A DNA stretch of 64,000 nt from Sphaerisporangium krabiense (lineage in GTDB: Bacteria; Actinomycetota; Actinomycetes; Streptosporangiales; Streptosporangiaceae). Shown here one piece after another: positions 42,588 to 51,995 of the stretch (positions are counted from its first letter, which is position 1; each line of letters opens with the position of its first letter). Location: positions 1,488,001 through 1,552,000 of the forward strand of contig NZ_JACHBR010000001.1 in the NCBI RefSeq assembly GCF_014200435.1. The letters are read 5' to 3'. Made by a program: the position numbers and the translations under genes. The notes under the pieces are model-generated. The model saw only the letters and a program-made list of their open reading frames with translations. It did no database searches and had not been told where the DNA came from.

Positions 42588-44189
42588 ATGACCGTCACCG
42601 TCCAGACCGGCGCCGCGCCCCGCACCACGGGCGTGGTCCGCACCGACCCGGCCGGGGTGCACGAGGCCCTGGCCCGCCTGGAGCAACCCGTCTACGTGGT
42701 CCGCACGGGCGCCGGGATCGGCGTGAGCAACGCCCGCCCGGCGGACACCGGGGCGATCGTCGCCGCGGCCGGCCCGCTGCCCCCCGAGCGCCTCGGCGAC
42801 GCCGGGTTCCGCGCCCGGCACGGCCTGCGCTACGCCTACATGGGCGGCGCGATGGCCGGCGGCATCGCCTCGGAGGACCTGGTGATCGAGCTGGCCAAGG
42901 CCGGCACCCTGGGGTCCTTCGGCGCGGCGGGGCTGCTGCCCGAGCGCATCGAGCGGGCGCTGAAGCGCTTCGCCGCCGAGATCCCCCGCCTGCCGTACGC
43001 GGTCAACCTGATCCACGCGCCGAGCGAGCAGGAGCTGGAGCGCGCGGGCGTGGAGCTGTTCCTGCGCCACCGGGTGCGCTGCGTGGAGGCGTCCGCCTTC
43101 ATGGACCTCACCCCGCACATCGTGCGCTACCGGGTCGCGGGCCTCTACCGCGACCCGCAGGGCCGCCCGGTCGCCGGGAACCGGGTGATCGCCAAGGTGT
43201 CCCGGCCGGAGGTCGCCGAGCGGTTCCTGCGGCCCGCGCCCGAGTCCGTGGTCGCGGACCTGCTCGCCCGGGGCCTGGTCACCGCCGAGCAGGCCGAGCT
43301 GGCCCGCGTGGTGCCGATGGCCGACGACATCACCATCGAGGGCGACTCCGGCGGGCACACCGACCGGCGCCCGCTGGTCGCGCTGTTCCCGGTCATCGCC
43401 GCCCTGCGCGACGAGGCCCAGCGCCGCACCGGGTACCCCGTGCGGCTCGGCGCGGCGGGCGGGCTCGGCACCCCTGCCTCCATCGCCGCCGCCTACGGGC
43501 TCGGCGCCGACTACGTCGTGGTCGGCTCGGTCCACCAGGCGTGCCTGGAGTCCGGCACCTCCCCCGCCGTGCGGGCGATGCTGGCGGAGGCCGGGGTCGC
43601 CGACTGCGACATGGCCCCGGCGGCCGACATGTTCGAGCTGGGCGTGGACCTGCAGGTGCTGCGCAAGGGCACCATGTTCCCGATGCGGGCCCGCCGCCTC
43701 TATGAGCTGTACAAGCAGTACGACGGTGTGGAGGCCCTGCCCGCCGGCGAGCGGCGCAAGCTGGAGACCCAGGTCTTCCGCCGCCCGCTGGACGACATCT
43801 GGGCCGACGTCCAGGAGTACTTCGCCCGGCGCGACCCCGACCAGCTGGAGCGGGCCGGGCGGGAGCCCCGCCGCAAGATGGCGCTGATCTTCCGCTGGTA
43901 CCTCGGCATGGCGTCGCGGTGGGCGACCGTCGGCGAGGGCGACCGGGTGGCCGACTACCAGGTCTGGACGGGGCCGGCGATCGGCGCGTTCAACGCCTGG
44001 ACCGCCGGCACGCCGCTCGCCGCGGTGGAGAACCGGCGGGTGGCCCTGGTGGCGTCCGAGCTGATGCGCGGGGCCGCGTTCACCGGCCGCGTCCAGCAGC
44101 TCACGCTCGGCGGCGTCCGGCTCCCCGCGTCGGTCCGCTCCTACCGCCCCGCAAGCCTCCGCGAGACGTCCGAGGTCGTGGCGGCATGA
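42588..44189 (+). CDS. pfaD: PfaD-like trans-acting enoyl reductase
   Basis: A 533-residue FMN enzyme of the 2-nitropropane-dioxygenase/PfaD family, which reduces enoyl-ACP during chain growth. Recognisable parts are G-V-S-N-A-R near residue 45, the M-G-G-A-M-A-G-G-I-A-S turn near 85 and the FMN-binding G-A-A-G-G-L-G-T-P near 285. V-V-G-S-V-H-Q-A-C-L-E-S-G-T-S near 308 and a helical C-terminal part (380-460) with Y-E-L-Y-K-Q-Y-D complete the match to PfaD. GGAGG at the PfaC stop serves as ribosome site, and its own stop overlaps the next start (ATGA). It is the component that decides how many double bonds survive. Confidence 0.93.
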   Translation: MTVTVQTGAAPRTTGVVRTDPAGVHEALARLEQPVYVVRTGAGIGVSNARPADTGAIVAAAGPLPPERLGDAGFRARHGLRYAYMGGAMAGGIASEDLVIELAKAGTLGSFGAAGLLPERIERALKRFAAEIPRLPYAVNLIHAPSEQELERAGVELFLRHRVRCVEASAFMDLTPHIVRYRVAGLYRDPQGRPVAGNRVIAKVSRPEVAERFLRPAPESVVADLLARGLVTAEQAELARVVPMADDITIEGDSGGHTDRRPLVALFPVIAALRDEAQRRTGYPVRLGAAGGLGTPASIAAAYGLGADYVVVGSVHQACLESGTSPAVRAMLAEAGVADCDMAPAADMFELGVDLQVLRKGTMFPMRARRLYELYKQYDGVEALPAGERRKLETQVFRRPLDDIWADVQEYFARRDPDQLERAGREPRRKMALIFRWYLGMASRWATVGEGDRVADYQVWTGPAIGAFNAWTAGTPLAAVENRRVALVASELMRGAAFTGRVQQLTLGGVRLPASVRSYRPASLRETSEVVAA

Positions 44190-46165
44190 CCGAGCTGACC
44201 CTGGACGCCCTCCCCGCACCCCCCGGCGTGCCAGAAGCGGATTCACTCACGCCTCAGTGCTCGACCGGCTCTCCTACCCCCCAACCCCTGACCGCTTCGC
44301 CCACCTCCTCCGGCCTGCCCGGGCCGGTGGCGCGGTACGCGGTGGCGGCCGGGCTGGACCGGTCGCTCGGCGACCCGGCGTCCGCGGCGAGCCCCTTCGG
44401 GTTCGCGGCGGCGGCGGCCCGCGACGAGGCCGCGGCGTTCCCCGCCGAGCTGTCCGCCGCCGCGGGCCCGGCGCTGCGGCTGTCGTACGTGCCCCGCGCC
44501 GACGGCGGCACGCTGGACGCCGCCGACGAAACGCTGATGACCGTCCGGGCGGCGGCCCGCAGGGACCTGACCGTGATGCCCGCCACGATGTTCGGCATCA
44601 CGGCCGCGACCTGCGTGCTGCTGGCCGGGGACGCGGCGCAGCGGGCCCGCGTGACCGAGCTGCTTCGCCGGGGCGGCGCGGTGGGCTTCGCGCTCACCGA
44701 GGACGGCCACGGCAGCGACCTGCTGGCCAACGAGTGCCGGCTGGAGCCGGACGGCGAGGGCGGGTACCGGCTGTGGGGCCGCAAGTGGCTGGTGGGCCTC
44801 GGCGACCGGGCCGAGGCGCTGGTCGTCTGCGCCCGCACCGGCCGCAGGGGGCCGGGAGCGTTCACGCTGGTCCTGCTGGAGGGCCCGGTGGTGGCCGCGT
44901 GCCGCACCGGGACGCGGCCGAGCGCCGGCATGCGCGGCATCGGGTTCGCCGGGTTCGAGTTCGCCGGGGTTCCGGTCCCGGCGGGCGCCCGGGTGGGCCG
45001 GGAGGGCCGCGGGCTGGACGTCGCGATGCGGGCCATGCAGTACGTGCGGGTCATGAGCACCGGGGCGAACCTCGCCGCCGGCGACACCGCGCTGCGGCTG
45101 GCCCTGGACTTCGCGGCCGGGCACCGTGTGGGCGACCGTCCGCTGGACGGCCTGCCCACGGCGCGGCGCGAGATCGCCACCGCCGTGACCGCGCTGCTGG
45201 CCGCCGAGGCCGGCGCGCTCGGCGCGGCCCGCGCCCTGCACCTCGCCCCCGAGGCACAGGGCCTGTGGTCGAGCGTGGTCAAGCACGTGACCATCGACGC
45301 GGCGGGCGATGTCTTCGCCCGCTGCGGCGACCTGCTCGGCACGCGTGGCCTGCTGCGGGAGGGGCCGGCGGCGGCGTTCGACACCTTCCGCAGGGACAAC
45401 GCGGTGGTCCGGCACATCGACACCGGCCCTGTGGCCAACCTGCGCCTGGTCACGACCTGGCTCACCCAGGCGGCCCTGACCCGCTCGGGTAGTCCCGGCC
45501 GCTCGGCCCGCTCGGACGTGACGGAGCTGTTCGACCTGGCCACGGCGCCGCCGGAGGCACGGCTGGACGGGCTGGCGGTGGCCGGGCGCGCCGACCCCGT
45601 CACGGAGGCGCTGCCGGAGGCGGCCGCGGCCGTACGGGCCGAGCTGGCGGCCGTCGGCGGGCCGATCGCCGAGCTGGCGGCCGTCGGCGGGCCGATCGCC
45701 GAGCTCGCGGACCAGGTGGTCGCCCGGCTGTGCGCGGCGGTGGCCGAGGTGCCGGAGCGGGTGCGGGCCCTGCTCGCCGACCGCAGGGACGCGGCGACGC
45801 CCGACCTGCTGGAGGAGGCCGAGCGGTTCTGCTTCCTGCACGCCGCCGCGAGCTGCGTCCACCTGTGGCGGGCCGGCCGTGAACAACCCCTGCTCACGGG
45901 CCGGGAGCCGTCCTGGCTGGCCGCCACGGTGGGCCTGCTGCTGGCCCGCGCCGAGGGCGGGACCTGGCGTCTGCCCGCGCTCCTGGACGACCCGATGGCC
46001 GAGACGGCGCTGCGCCTCCACCGCGAGGGCCGGATGTTCTCCGTCACCGCGCTGCCCCTGGCCGAGCACGACCGGGCCGCCGACAGGACCCCCGACAGAG
46101 CCGACAACAGGGCCGACAACAGGGCCGGCCGAGAGACCGACGCAGGAGAGGAGGAGACGCCGTGA
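44186..46165 (+). CDS. Acyl-CoA dehydrogenase-like protein 1
   Basis: A 659-residue flavoprotein-like member of the acyl-CoA dehydrogenase superfamily. A non-conserved N-terminal extension (1-50, Pro/Ser-rich) precedes the helical and beta domains: G-F-A-L-T-E-D-G-H-G-S-D-L near 175, then G-R-K-W-L-V-G. The region that normally reads R-x-x-F-G before the FAD-contact helix is altered to H-R-V-G-D-R-P-L-D, so FAD or substrate contacts may be partly lost. Two exact 30-bp repeats (A-E-L-A-A-V-G-G-P-I twice) sit near residue 490, and the C-terminus ends in D-R-A-D-N repeats. Overlap with its neighbours at both ends indicates strict co-translation with the second dehydrogenase, probably as a heteromer. 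Confidence 0.87.
   Translation: MTELTLDALPAPPGVPEADSLTPQCSTGSPTPQPLTASPTSSGLPGPVARYAVAAGLDRSLGDPASAASPFGFAAAAARDEAAAFPAELSAAAGPALRLSYVPRADGGTLDAADETLMTVRAAARRDLTVMPATMFGITAATCVLLAGDAAQRARVTELLRRGGAVGFALTEDGHGSDLLANECRLEPDGEGGYRLWGRKWLVGLGDRAEALVVCARTGRRGPGAFTLVLLEGPVVAACRTGTRPSAGMRGIGFAGFEFAGVPVPAGARVGREGRGLDVAMRAMQYVRVMSTGANLAAGDTALRLALDFAAGHRVGDRPLDGLPTARREIATAVTALLAAEAGALGAARALHLAPEAQGLWSSVVKHVTIDAAGDVFARCGDLLGTRGLLREGPAAAFDTFRRDNAVVRHIDTGPVANLRLVTTWLTQAALTRSGSPGRSARSDVTELFDLATAPPEARLDGLAVAGRADPVTEALPEAAAAVRAELAAVGGPIAELAAVGGPIAELADQVVARLCAAVAEVPERVRALLADRRDAATPDLLEEAERFCFLHAAASCVHLWRAGREQPLLTGREPSWLAATVGLLLARAEGGTWRLPALLDDPMAETALRLHREGRMFSVTALPLAEHDRAADRTPDRADNRADNRAGRETDAGEEETP
45641..45700 (+). 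repeat. Perfect 30-bp tandem duplication inside dehydrogenase 1
   Basis: 45641-45670 and 45671-45700 are identical, giving a duplicated ten-residue unit. It looks like a recent slippage event. Confidence 0.95.
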
Positions 46166-47934
46166 CCGTCAAGGAGCAGGTCGCGGTGGCCGAGGAGCTG
46201 GAGCGCCACCTCGGCGACCCGCACGACCCGGCGAGCCCGATGTCGTTCGCGAAGGTGCTCGACCACGACGAGCGTGAGGAGTTCCCCCACGAGCTGGTCG
46301 GGCTACTGCAGCGCTGGAACCTGCACGAGTACTGCCTGCCGTCCGCGTTCGGCGGCCGGGCGGGCGACGTCGAGGTGGGCTTCAACCTGCTGCGCCTGGT
46401 GGCCCGCAGGGACCCGACCACGGCGACCGCGCTGATGCTGACCAACCTGGCCTTCATGCCGGCCTGGATCGCGGGCACCGACGAGCAGAAGCGGTACTTC
46501 GTCGAGGCGATCAAGCGCGGCACCCGGATGGCCTGGGGCCTGTCGGAGCGCGACCACGGCAGCGACGTGCTCAGCAACGAGATGCGCGCCGAGCGCGTCG
46601 AGGGCGGCTACCTGCTGACCGGCGAGAAGTGGCTGATCGGCAACGCCACCGTCGCCGACGTGGTGAGCGTGCAGGCGCGCACCAACGAGCGGGGCGGGCC
46701 GGGCGACTGGTCGATCTTCGCGGTCGAGAAGCGGCACTGCCCGGCGGGCTCGGTGGTGCACCTGCCCAACGAGCGCATCCACGGGCTGCGGGCGCTGGAC
46801 ATGAGCGGCATCCGCCTGGACCGCCTGTTCGTCCCGGAGTCCGCCCTGCTCGGCAGGGAGGGCCAGGGCCTGGAGCTGGCACTGAAGAGCGGCCAGGTCG
46901 CCAGGACCACGATCAACGGCATGGGGCTCGGCGCGGTGGACACCGCGCTGCGGGTCACGATGGACTTCGTCACCGAGCGGGTCATCTTCGGCCAGCGCGT
47001 CATCGACGTCCCCTACACCCGCAGGCAGCTCGCCGAGAGCTTCGCCGACCTGGTGGTCGCGGACGCGGCCACCACCGGCGCGGTGCGCGGCCTGCAGGCC
47101 AACCCCGGCCAGGCCAGCGTCTACTCCTCGGTGGTCAAGTACCACGTGCCGACCTCGCTGGAGCGCACGCTCGCGCAGCTCTCGGTGGTGCTCGGCGCGC
47201 GGCTGTACCTGCGGGCGCACCCGCACTACGGCATCTACCAGAAGATGCTGCGCGACGCGCTCGTGGCGATCTTCGCCGACGGCAACACGGTGGTGAACCT
47301 CAAGAACATCGCCCTCCAGCTCGACGGCCTGCTGCGCACCGCGGCCGGCCCGGTGACGCCGGAGGCGGAGGCCCGCGTCCAGGCGCAGTACGACCTGGAC
47401 GCACCGCTGCCCGAGTGGCGGCCCTGCGACCAGCAGCTCTTCAGCCGGGGCGGCGACGACACCGTGCTGCTGCTGCCGGACGGCGTGCGCCGGCTGCGGG
47501 CGATGGCCGCGGCGCACGCGGACGAGCGGCAGCGCCACTGGCTGTCCCGGGCCGCCGACGTCGCCGCGTCGCTGGTCGTGGAGCTCGGCCGCCTGCGCGA
47601 GGAGGTCACGCGGCTGCGCGAGACGCACGGCAAGGGGTACGCCGGCACGGCCGAGCTCTTCCGCCTGGCCGAGCAGTACTGCGCGGTCCACGCCGCCGCC
47701 GCGGCCGTCCACCTGTTCACCCGCTCGAAGGACGCGCTGGCCGAGCCGTTCCCGGACGGCGCGCTGCTGCTGATGTGCCTGGAGCGGGCGACCCGGCACT
47801 TCCACCCGGCCCGGCCGGTGACCGACCAGGAGGTGGTGGACCGGGTGGTGGAGATCCTGCGGGGCCTGCACTCCGACCGGCTGCTCTTCTCCTTCTGGCA
47901 GTTCCGGCTCAGCGCCTCGGGAGAGCGGCGATGA
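46162..47934 (+). CDS. Acyl-CoA dehydrogenase 2
   Basis: A 590-residue acyl-CoA dehydrogenase, longer than the usual 380-400 because of a C-terminal helical domain like that of dehydrogenase 1. Conserved elements are intact: W-G-L-S-E-R-D-H-G-S-D-V near 130, G-E-K-W-L-I-G-N near 154, and E-R-V-I-F-G-Q-R-V-I-D near 272, the FAD-contact segment missing in protein 1. FAD-dependent alpha,beta-desaturation of acyl-CoA or acyl-ACP is expected, introducing a double bond into the Pfa product. GTG 46162 overlaps the previous stop, and its stop overlaps the PPTase start (ATGA). Confidence 0.9.
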   Translation: MTVKEQVAVAEELERHLGDPHDPASPMSFAKVLDHDEREEFPHELVGLLQRWNLHEYCLPSAFGGRAGDVEVGFNLLRLVARRDPTTATALMLTNLAFMPAWIAGTDEQKRYFVEAIKRGTRMAWGLSERDHGSDVLSNEMRAERVEGGYLLTGEKWLIGNATVADVVSVQARTNERGGPGDWSIFAVEKRHCPAGSVVHLPNERIHGLRALDMSGIRLDRLFVPESALLGREGQGLELALKSGQVARTTINGMGLGAVDTALRVTMDFVTERVIFGQRVIDVPYTRRQLAESFADLVVADAATTGAVRGLQANPGQASVYSSVVKYHVPTSLERTLAQLSVVLGARLYLRAHPHYGIYQKMLRDALVAIFADGNTVVNLKNIALQLDGLLRTAAGPVTPEAEARVQAQYDLDAPLPEWRPCDQQLFSRGGDDTVLLLPDGVRRLRAMAAAHADERQRHWLSRAADVAASLVVELGRLREEVTRLRETHGKGYAGTAELFRLAEQYCAVHAAAAAVHLFTRSKDALAEPFPDGALLLMCLERATRHFHPARPVTDQEVVDRVVEILRGLHSDRLLFSFWQFRLSASGERR

Positions 47935-48710
47935 GCGCCCTGCTCGCCCCTGCCCCCGCGCCCGCCCCCGAGCTGGTCCGCGAGGCCGGCGTCTGGCTGC
48001 TGGCCGAGTCCGAGGTGGACGCGCTGGCCGACGCCGCGCCGCCCGAGCGGGTGCTCTCCGCCGGCGAGCGGGACCGGGTGGCGCGCCTGCGCGCCCCCGG
48101 CGCCCGCAGGCGGAGCCTCGGCGCCCGGCTGCTGGCCCGCCTGCTGCTGGCCAGGTACGCCGCGGTGGAGCCGTCGCGGCTGTCCTTCGTCACCCGCTGG
48201 TACGGCAGGCCCGAGCTGTCGCCGAACCCGTGGAACCTGCGGTTCAACCTCTCGCACAGCGACGGCTGGATCGCCTGCGTGGTCACCTCGGTGGCGCCGT
48301 GCGGCGTGGACGTCCAGAGCCCCCTCGGGGACGACGCCCTGCGCCACCTGCCCGGCGCCCTGTCCGAGCCCGAGAAGGCGCGGCTCGACGCGCTGGACCC
48401 GGGGACGCGGGCGGAGGCGCTGCTCGACACCTGGGCGGTGAAGGAGGCGTACACCAAGGCGCTCGGCTACGGGCTCCGGTACGGCTTCGAGCGGCTCACC
48501 GTCGGCGGCGTGCCCGGCGGCCCGGTCACGCTGCGCGACGCGCGGCGCGGCGCCGCCGAGGACCGCGCCTGGACCTTCCACCTCGACCACCTGCACACCG
48601 GCCACTGCCTGGCCGTCGCCGTCCGCACGCCGGGGACGGCCCCCTGTCCGATCGTCGTCCGGCACGTCATGGATCCGTCAGAAACCTCCCTGGAAGGGGT
48701 GCTCCCGTGA
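47931..48710 (+). CDS. Sfp-type 4'-phosphopantetheinyl transferase
   Basis: A 259-residue enzyme with the Sfp signature F-N-L-S-H-S-D-G-W near 101, G-V-D-V-Q near 121 (magnesium ligands) and W-A-V-K-E-A-Y-T-K-A-L-G near 171. It transfers phosphopantetheine from CoA to carrier-protein serines. The cluster encodes two carrier sites, the free ACP and the PfaA-domain ACP, so it serves the role PfaE has in PUFA clusters. Translationally coupled to dehydrogenase 2 upstream and to the exporter downstream (GTGA overlap). Confidence 0.93.
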   Translation: MSALLAPAPAPAPELVREAGVWLLAESEVDALADAAPPERVLSAGERDRVARLRAPGARRRSLGARLLARLLLARYAAVEPSRLSFVTRWYGRPELSPNPWNLRFNLSHSDGWIACVVTSVAPCGVDVQSPLGDDALRHLPGALSEPEKARLDALDPGTRAEALLDTWAVKEAYTKALGYGLRYGFERLTVGGVPGGPVTLRDARRGAAEDRAWTFHLDHLHTGHCLAVAVRTPGTAPCPIVVRHVMDPSETSLEGVLP

Positions 48711-50179
48711 ACCCACGCCGTGGGCTCGCCGCCACAGTCGTGGCCGCTTCGATACCCATGTTCCTGGTGGCGCTCAACAACCTCGTCGTCACCAACGCGC
48801 TCCCCGAGATCGGCCAGGACCTGAAGGCCGGGCTCGACGACCTGCAGTGGGTGGTCAACGCCTACGTGCTCGCCTTCGCGGGCCTGCAGATCACCGCCGC
48901 GGCGCTCGGCGACCGGCTCGGCCGCCGCCGGCTGTTCGTGGTCGGCATCCTGGTGTTCGTCGCCGCCTCGGCCCTGTGCGCCGTGGCCGAGTCCACCGCG
49001 GTGCTGCTCACCGCGCGGGTGTTACAAGGCGTCGGCGCCGCCGCGGTGTTCCCGCTCTCCCTGACCCTGCTGGCCGCCGGGGTGCCCGAGCGGCGCAGGA
49101 ACCTGGCCGTCGGCCTGTGGGGCGCCGTCTCCGGCACCGCGGTCGCGGTCGGCCCGCTCGTCGGCGGCGCCGTCACCGAGGGCCTGAGCTGGCAGTGGAT
49201 CTTCTGGGTGAACGTCCCGATCGGCCTCGCCGCCGTCGGCCTGGTCTACCGGGTGCTCGGCGAGAGCAAGGGCGTGGGCCGCAACATGGACCTGCCCGGC
49301 ATGGTGCTCGGCTGCGCCGCGATCACCACGGCGGTCTGGGCGATCGTCGAGGCCCACGGCCGCGGCTGGACCGACCCGGTCATCCTCGCCGCGTTCGGCG
49401 GCGCGGCCGTCCTGTTCATCCTGTTCGTCGCCTGGGAGCGGCGCACCCCCAACCCGCTGCTGCCGCTGACCTTCTACCGGTCCCGCCCGTTCGTCCTCAG
49501 CAACCTCGTGTCGCTGGCCATGTACTTCGGGGTGTTCGGCTCGATCTTCCTGCTCGTGCAGTACCTGCAGGGCCCGCTGGCCTACTCGCCCCTGGAGGCG
49601 GGCGTGCGCACCCTGCCCTGGACGCTGATGCCGATGTTCCTCGCCCCGGTGGCCGGCCTGCTCGTCGGCAAGGTCGGCGGCGGCAGGCTCATGGCCGCCG
49701 GTCTCGGCCTCCAGGCCGCGGCCCTGTTCTGGATCGGCACGCTGGCCGACCCGGGACGCGAGTACACCGCGCTGATCCCGGCCCTGATCGTCGCCGGCAT
49801 CGGCATGGGGCTGACGTTCGCGCCGAACTCGGCGGTCGTGCTGGCCGCGGTCCGCACCGAGGAGCACGGCAAGGCGTCCGGCGCCAACAGCACGATCCGC
49901 GAGGTCGGCGGCGCGCTCGGCGTCGCGGTCCTGGCCACGGTGTTCCAGCAGTCCGGCGGCGTGGTGGGCCCGTCCCCGGCCGCGCCGACCGCCTTCTTCG
50001 ACGGCATCGTGCCCGCCCTGTACGTGGGCGCGGCCGTGGTCGCGGCGGGCGCGCTCGCCGGGGCCCTGATCCCGCGCGTCGTCCGCGGCCCCGCCGAGGC
50101 CGAGGCCCGGCGGAACGTCCGGCAGGAGGCCGCCAGGACCGGCGGCGCGTCCTACGCCCCCAGCGAGGCGGGGGTCTGA
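48707..50179 (+). CDS. DHA2-family (EmrB/QacA) MFS exporter
   Basis: A 490-residue, 14-helix proton-driven exporter. The family motifs are visible: L-N-N-L-V-V-T-N-A-L-P in helix 1, D-R-L-G-R-R-R between helices 2 and 3, and the motif C region G-P-L-V-G-G in helix 5. The E-H-G-K-A-S-G-A-N-S-T-I-R-E-V-G-G motif typical of actinobacterial DHA2 proteins is near 390. Last gene of the cotranscribed Pfa operon, coupled to the PPTase, so it probably exports the lipid product or confers self-resistance. Residue 106 is a TTA codon. A terminator follows. Confidence 0.92.
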   Translation: MNPRRGLAATVVAASIPMFLVALNNLVVTNALPEIGQDLKAGLDDLQWVVNAYVLAFAGLQITAAALGDRLGRRRLFVVGILVFVAASALCAVAESTAVLLTARVLQGVGAAAVFPLSLTLLAAGVPERRRNLAVGLWGAVSGTAVAVGPLVGGAVTEGLSWQWIFWVNVPIGLAAVGLVYRVLGESKGVGRNMDLPGMVLGCAAITTAVWAIVEAHGRGWTDPVILAAFGGAAVLFILFVAWERRTPNPLLPLTFYRSRPFVLSNLVSLAMYFGVFGSIFLLVQYLQGPLAYSPLEAGVRTLPWTLMPMFLAPVAGLLVGKVGGGRLMAAGLGLQAAALFWIGTLADPGREYTALIPALIVAGIGMGLTFAPNSAVVLAAVRTEEHGKASGANSTIREVGGALGVAVLATVFQQSGGVVGPSPAAPTAFFDGIVPALYVGAAVVAAGALAGALIPRVVRGPAEAEARRNVRQEAARTGGASYAPSEAGV

Positions 50180-50193
50180 CCCGCGGCGAGGCT

Positions 50194-50221
50194 CCCGGTG
50201 GCGCCGTGCGGCGCCACCGGG
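50194..50221 (+). terminator. Terminator of the Pfa operon
   Basis: A 12-bp perfect stem (50194-50205 with 50210-50221), loop GTGC, 15 bp after the exporter stop. It separates the Pfa genes from the carboxylase genes, which need their own promoter between 50222 and 50285. Confidence 0.8.
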
Positions 50222-50285
50222 GCGCCCCGCCCGACCAGCGCGAACACCTCTGAGCACGTCTGACAGTTACGAACCGGGAGCCACA

Positions 50286-51992
50286 ATGACTTCGGTGCTG
50301 AGCCGGCCGGTGACCGATCGATCCGGCGACGAGAACCAGTGGACCAAATGCCCCTCGTGCACGTCCCTGCTGTACCTGCGCCGGTTGCGGCGCCAGGACT
50401 GGGTGTGCCCCGAATGCACCCACCCCCTGCGGCTGAGCGTGGCCGACCGCCTGGACCTGCTGCTCGACCCTGGCTCGTTCCGCCGGCACGACGCCGACCT
50501 CGAACCCGTGGACGTGCTCGGCTTCACCGACAGCAAGCCCTACCCCAGGCGCATCGCCGAGGCGCGTGAGCGCACCGGCGCGAACGAGTCGGTCGTGTGG
50601 GGCACCGGGGCCATCGAGGACATGCCGCTGGTCGTGGCGGTCATGGCGTTCGAGTTCATGGGCGGCAGCGTCGGCGGCGTCAGCGGCGAGCTGATCGCCC
50701 GCGCCGCCCGGCACGCGCTGGCGGCCCGGCTCCCGCTGCTGCTGATCACCGCCTCCGGCGGGGCCCGCATGCAGGAGGGCGCGATCTCGCTGATGCAGCT
50801 CGCCAAGACCGCGCAGGAGCTCGGGCGGCTGCGCGAGGCCGGGCTGCTGTGCGTCAACCTGCTCACCGACCCCACCTACGGCGGCGCGACGGCCTCGTTC
50901 GCCGTCCTCGGCGACATCGTGCTGGCCGAGCCGTCGGCCAGGATCGGCTTCGCCGGGCCTGGGGTGATCAAGCAGACGATCCGGCAGGACCTGCCGAAGA
51001 ACTTCCAGCGCGCCGAGTCGCTGCTGGCCTGCGGCATGATCGACGACGTGGTGCCCCGGGACAGGCTGCGTCCCACCCTCGGCCGCCTGCTGCGCCTGCA
51101 CTCCGGCCCCCGGGACGCCGACCCGGCCCCGGCCGGCGGGGTGCCGTACCTGACCGACCCGATCACCCTGGACCACCTGCCGGCCACGGAGGTCGTCCGC
51201 ACCGCGCGCAACATCGACCGTCCCACCACGCTGGACTACTGCGCGCAGATCTTCGAGGAGTTCTTCGAGCTGCACGGCGACCGCTGCTCCGGCGACGACA
51301 AGGCGATCGTCGGCGGTGTCGCCTCGCTCGGCGGGCGGCCGGTCGTGGTGATCGGCCACCAGAAGGGGCACGAGACGCCCGAGCTGATCCGCCGCAACTT
51401 CGGCATGCCGCAGCCGTCCGGTTACCACAAGGCCCGGCGCCTGATGGACCACGCCGAGCGGTTCGGCATGCCGGTCGTCACGTTCGTCGACACCCCCGGC
51501 GCCTACCCGGGCGTCGAGGCCGAGGAGCGGGGGCAGGGGACGGCCATCGCCGAGTGCATCCTGCGCCTGTCCCGGCTCCGCGTCCCGGTGGTGTCGGTGG
51601 TCACCGGCGAGGGCGGCAGCGGCGGCGCGCTGGCGCTCGCGACCGCCAACCGGCTGCTGATCCTCGGCAACGCGTACTTCTCGGTGATCAGCCCGGAGGG
51701 GTGCGCGACGATCCTGTTCGGCAGCGCGGGACAGGCCGACCGCGCCGCCGCCGAGCTGCGGCTGACCGCCCGTGACCTGCTCGAACTCGGGGTGGTGGAC
51801 GGCGTGGTGCCCGAGCCTGCCGAGGGCGCGCACGGCGACTGGGCGGCGACCGGAGCGGCGGTCCGCGAGGCCCTTCTGGCCGGACTAGCCGAACTGTCGC
51901 CGTTGTCCGCGGACAACCTCGTCAAGGATCGGTACGGCCGCCATACTCGCTTCGGTGATCCGAATTGTCAGCCCTCAGTCACTCGGTGGTGA
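50286..51992 (+). CDS. Acetyl-CoA carboxylase carboxyltransferase, AccD-AccA fusion
   Basis: A 568-residue fusion. The AccD half (1-285) starts with a zinc finger C-P-S-C...C-P-E-C (residues 22-44) and contains G-S-V-G-G-V-S-G-E-L and L-I-T-A-S-G-G-A-R-M-Q-E-G. The AccA half (300-568) has G-H-Q-K-G-H, D-T-P-G-A-Y-P-G-V-E-A-E-E-R-G-Q-G and G-E-G-G-S-G-G-A-L-A. Most actinomycetes use AccA3/AccD-type acyl-CoA carboxylases for primary metabolism, so an E. coli-like AccDA with its own BCCP and AccC is a hallmark of secondary pathways that need extra malonyl-CoA. A GGGAG sequence precedes ATG 50286. First gene of a second operon. Confidence 0.94.
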   Translation: MTSVLSRPVTDRSGDENQWTKCPSCTSLLYLRRLRRQDWVCPECTHPLRLSVADRLDLLLDPGSFRRHDADLEPVDVLGFTDSKPYPRRIAEARERTGANESVVWGTGAIEDMPLVVAVMAFEFMGGSVGGVSGELIARAARHALAARLPLLLITASGGARMQEGAISLMQLAKTAQELGRLREAGLLCVNLLTDPTYGGATASFAVLGDIVLAEPSARIGFAGPGVIKQTIRQDLPKNFQRAESLLACGMIDDVVPRDRLRPTLGRLLRLHSGPRDADPAPAGGVPYLTDPITLDHLPATEVVRTARNIDRPTTLDYCAQIFEEFFELHGDRCSGDDKAIVGGVASLGGRPVVVIGHQKGHETPELIRRNFGMPQPSGYHKARRLMDHAERFGMPVVTFVDTPGAYPGVEAEERGQGTAIAECILRLSRLRVPVVSVVTGEGGSGGALALATANRLLILGNAYFSVISPEGCATILFGSAGQADRAAAELRLTARDLLELGVVDGVVPEPAEGAHGDWAATGAAVREALLAGLAELSPLSADNLVKDRYGRHTRFGDPNCQPSVTRW

Positions 51993-51995
51993 GGG

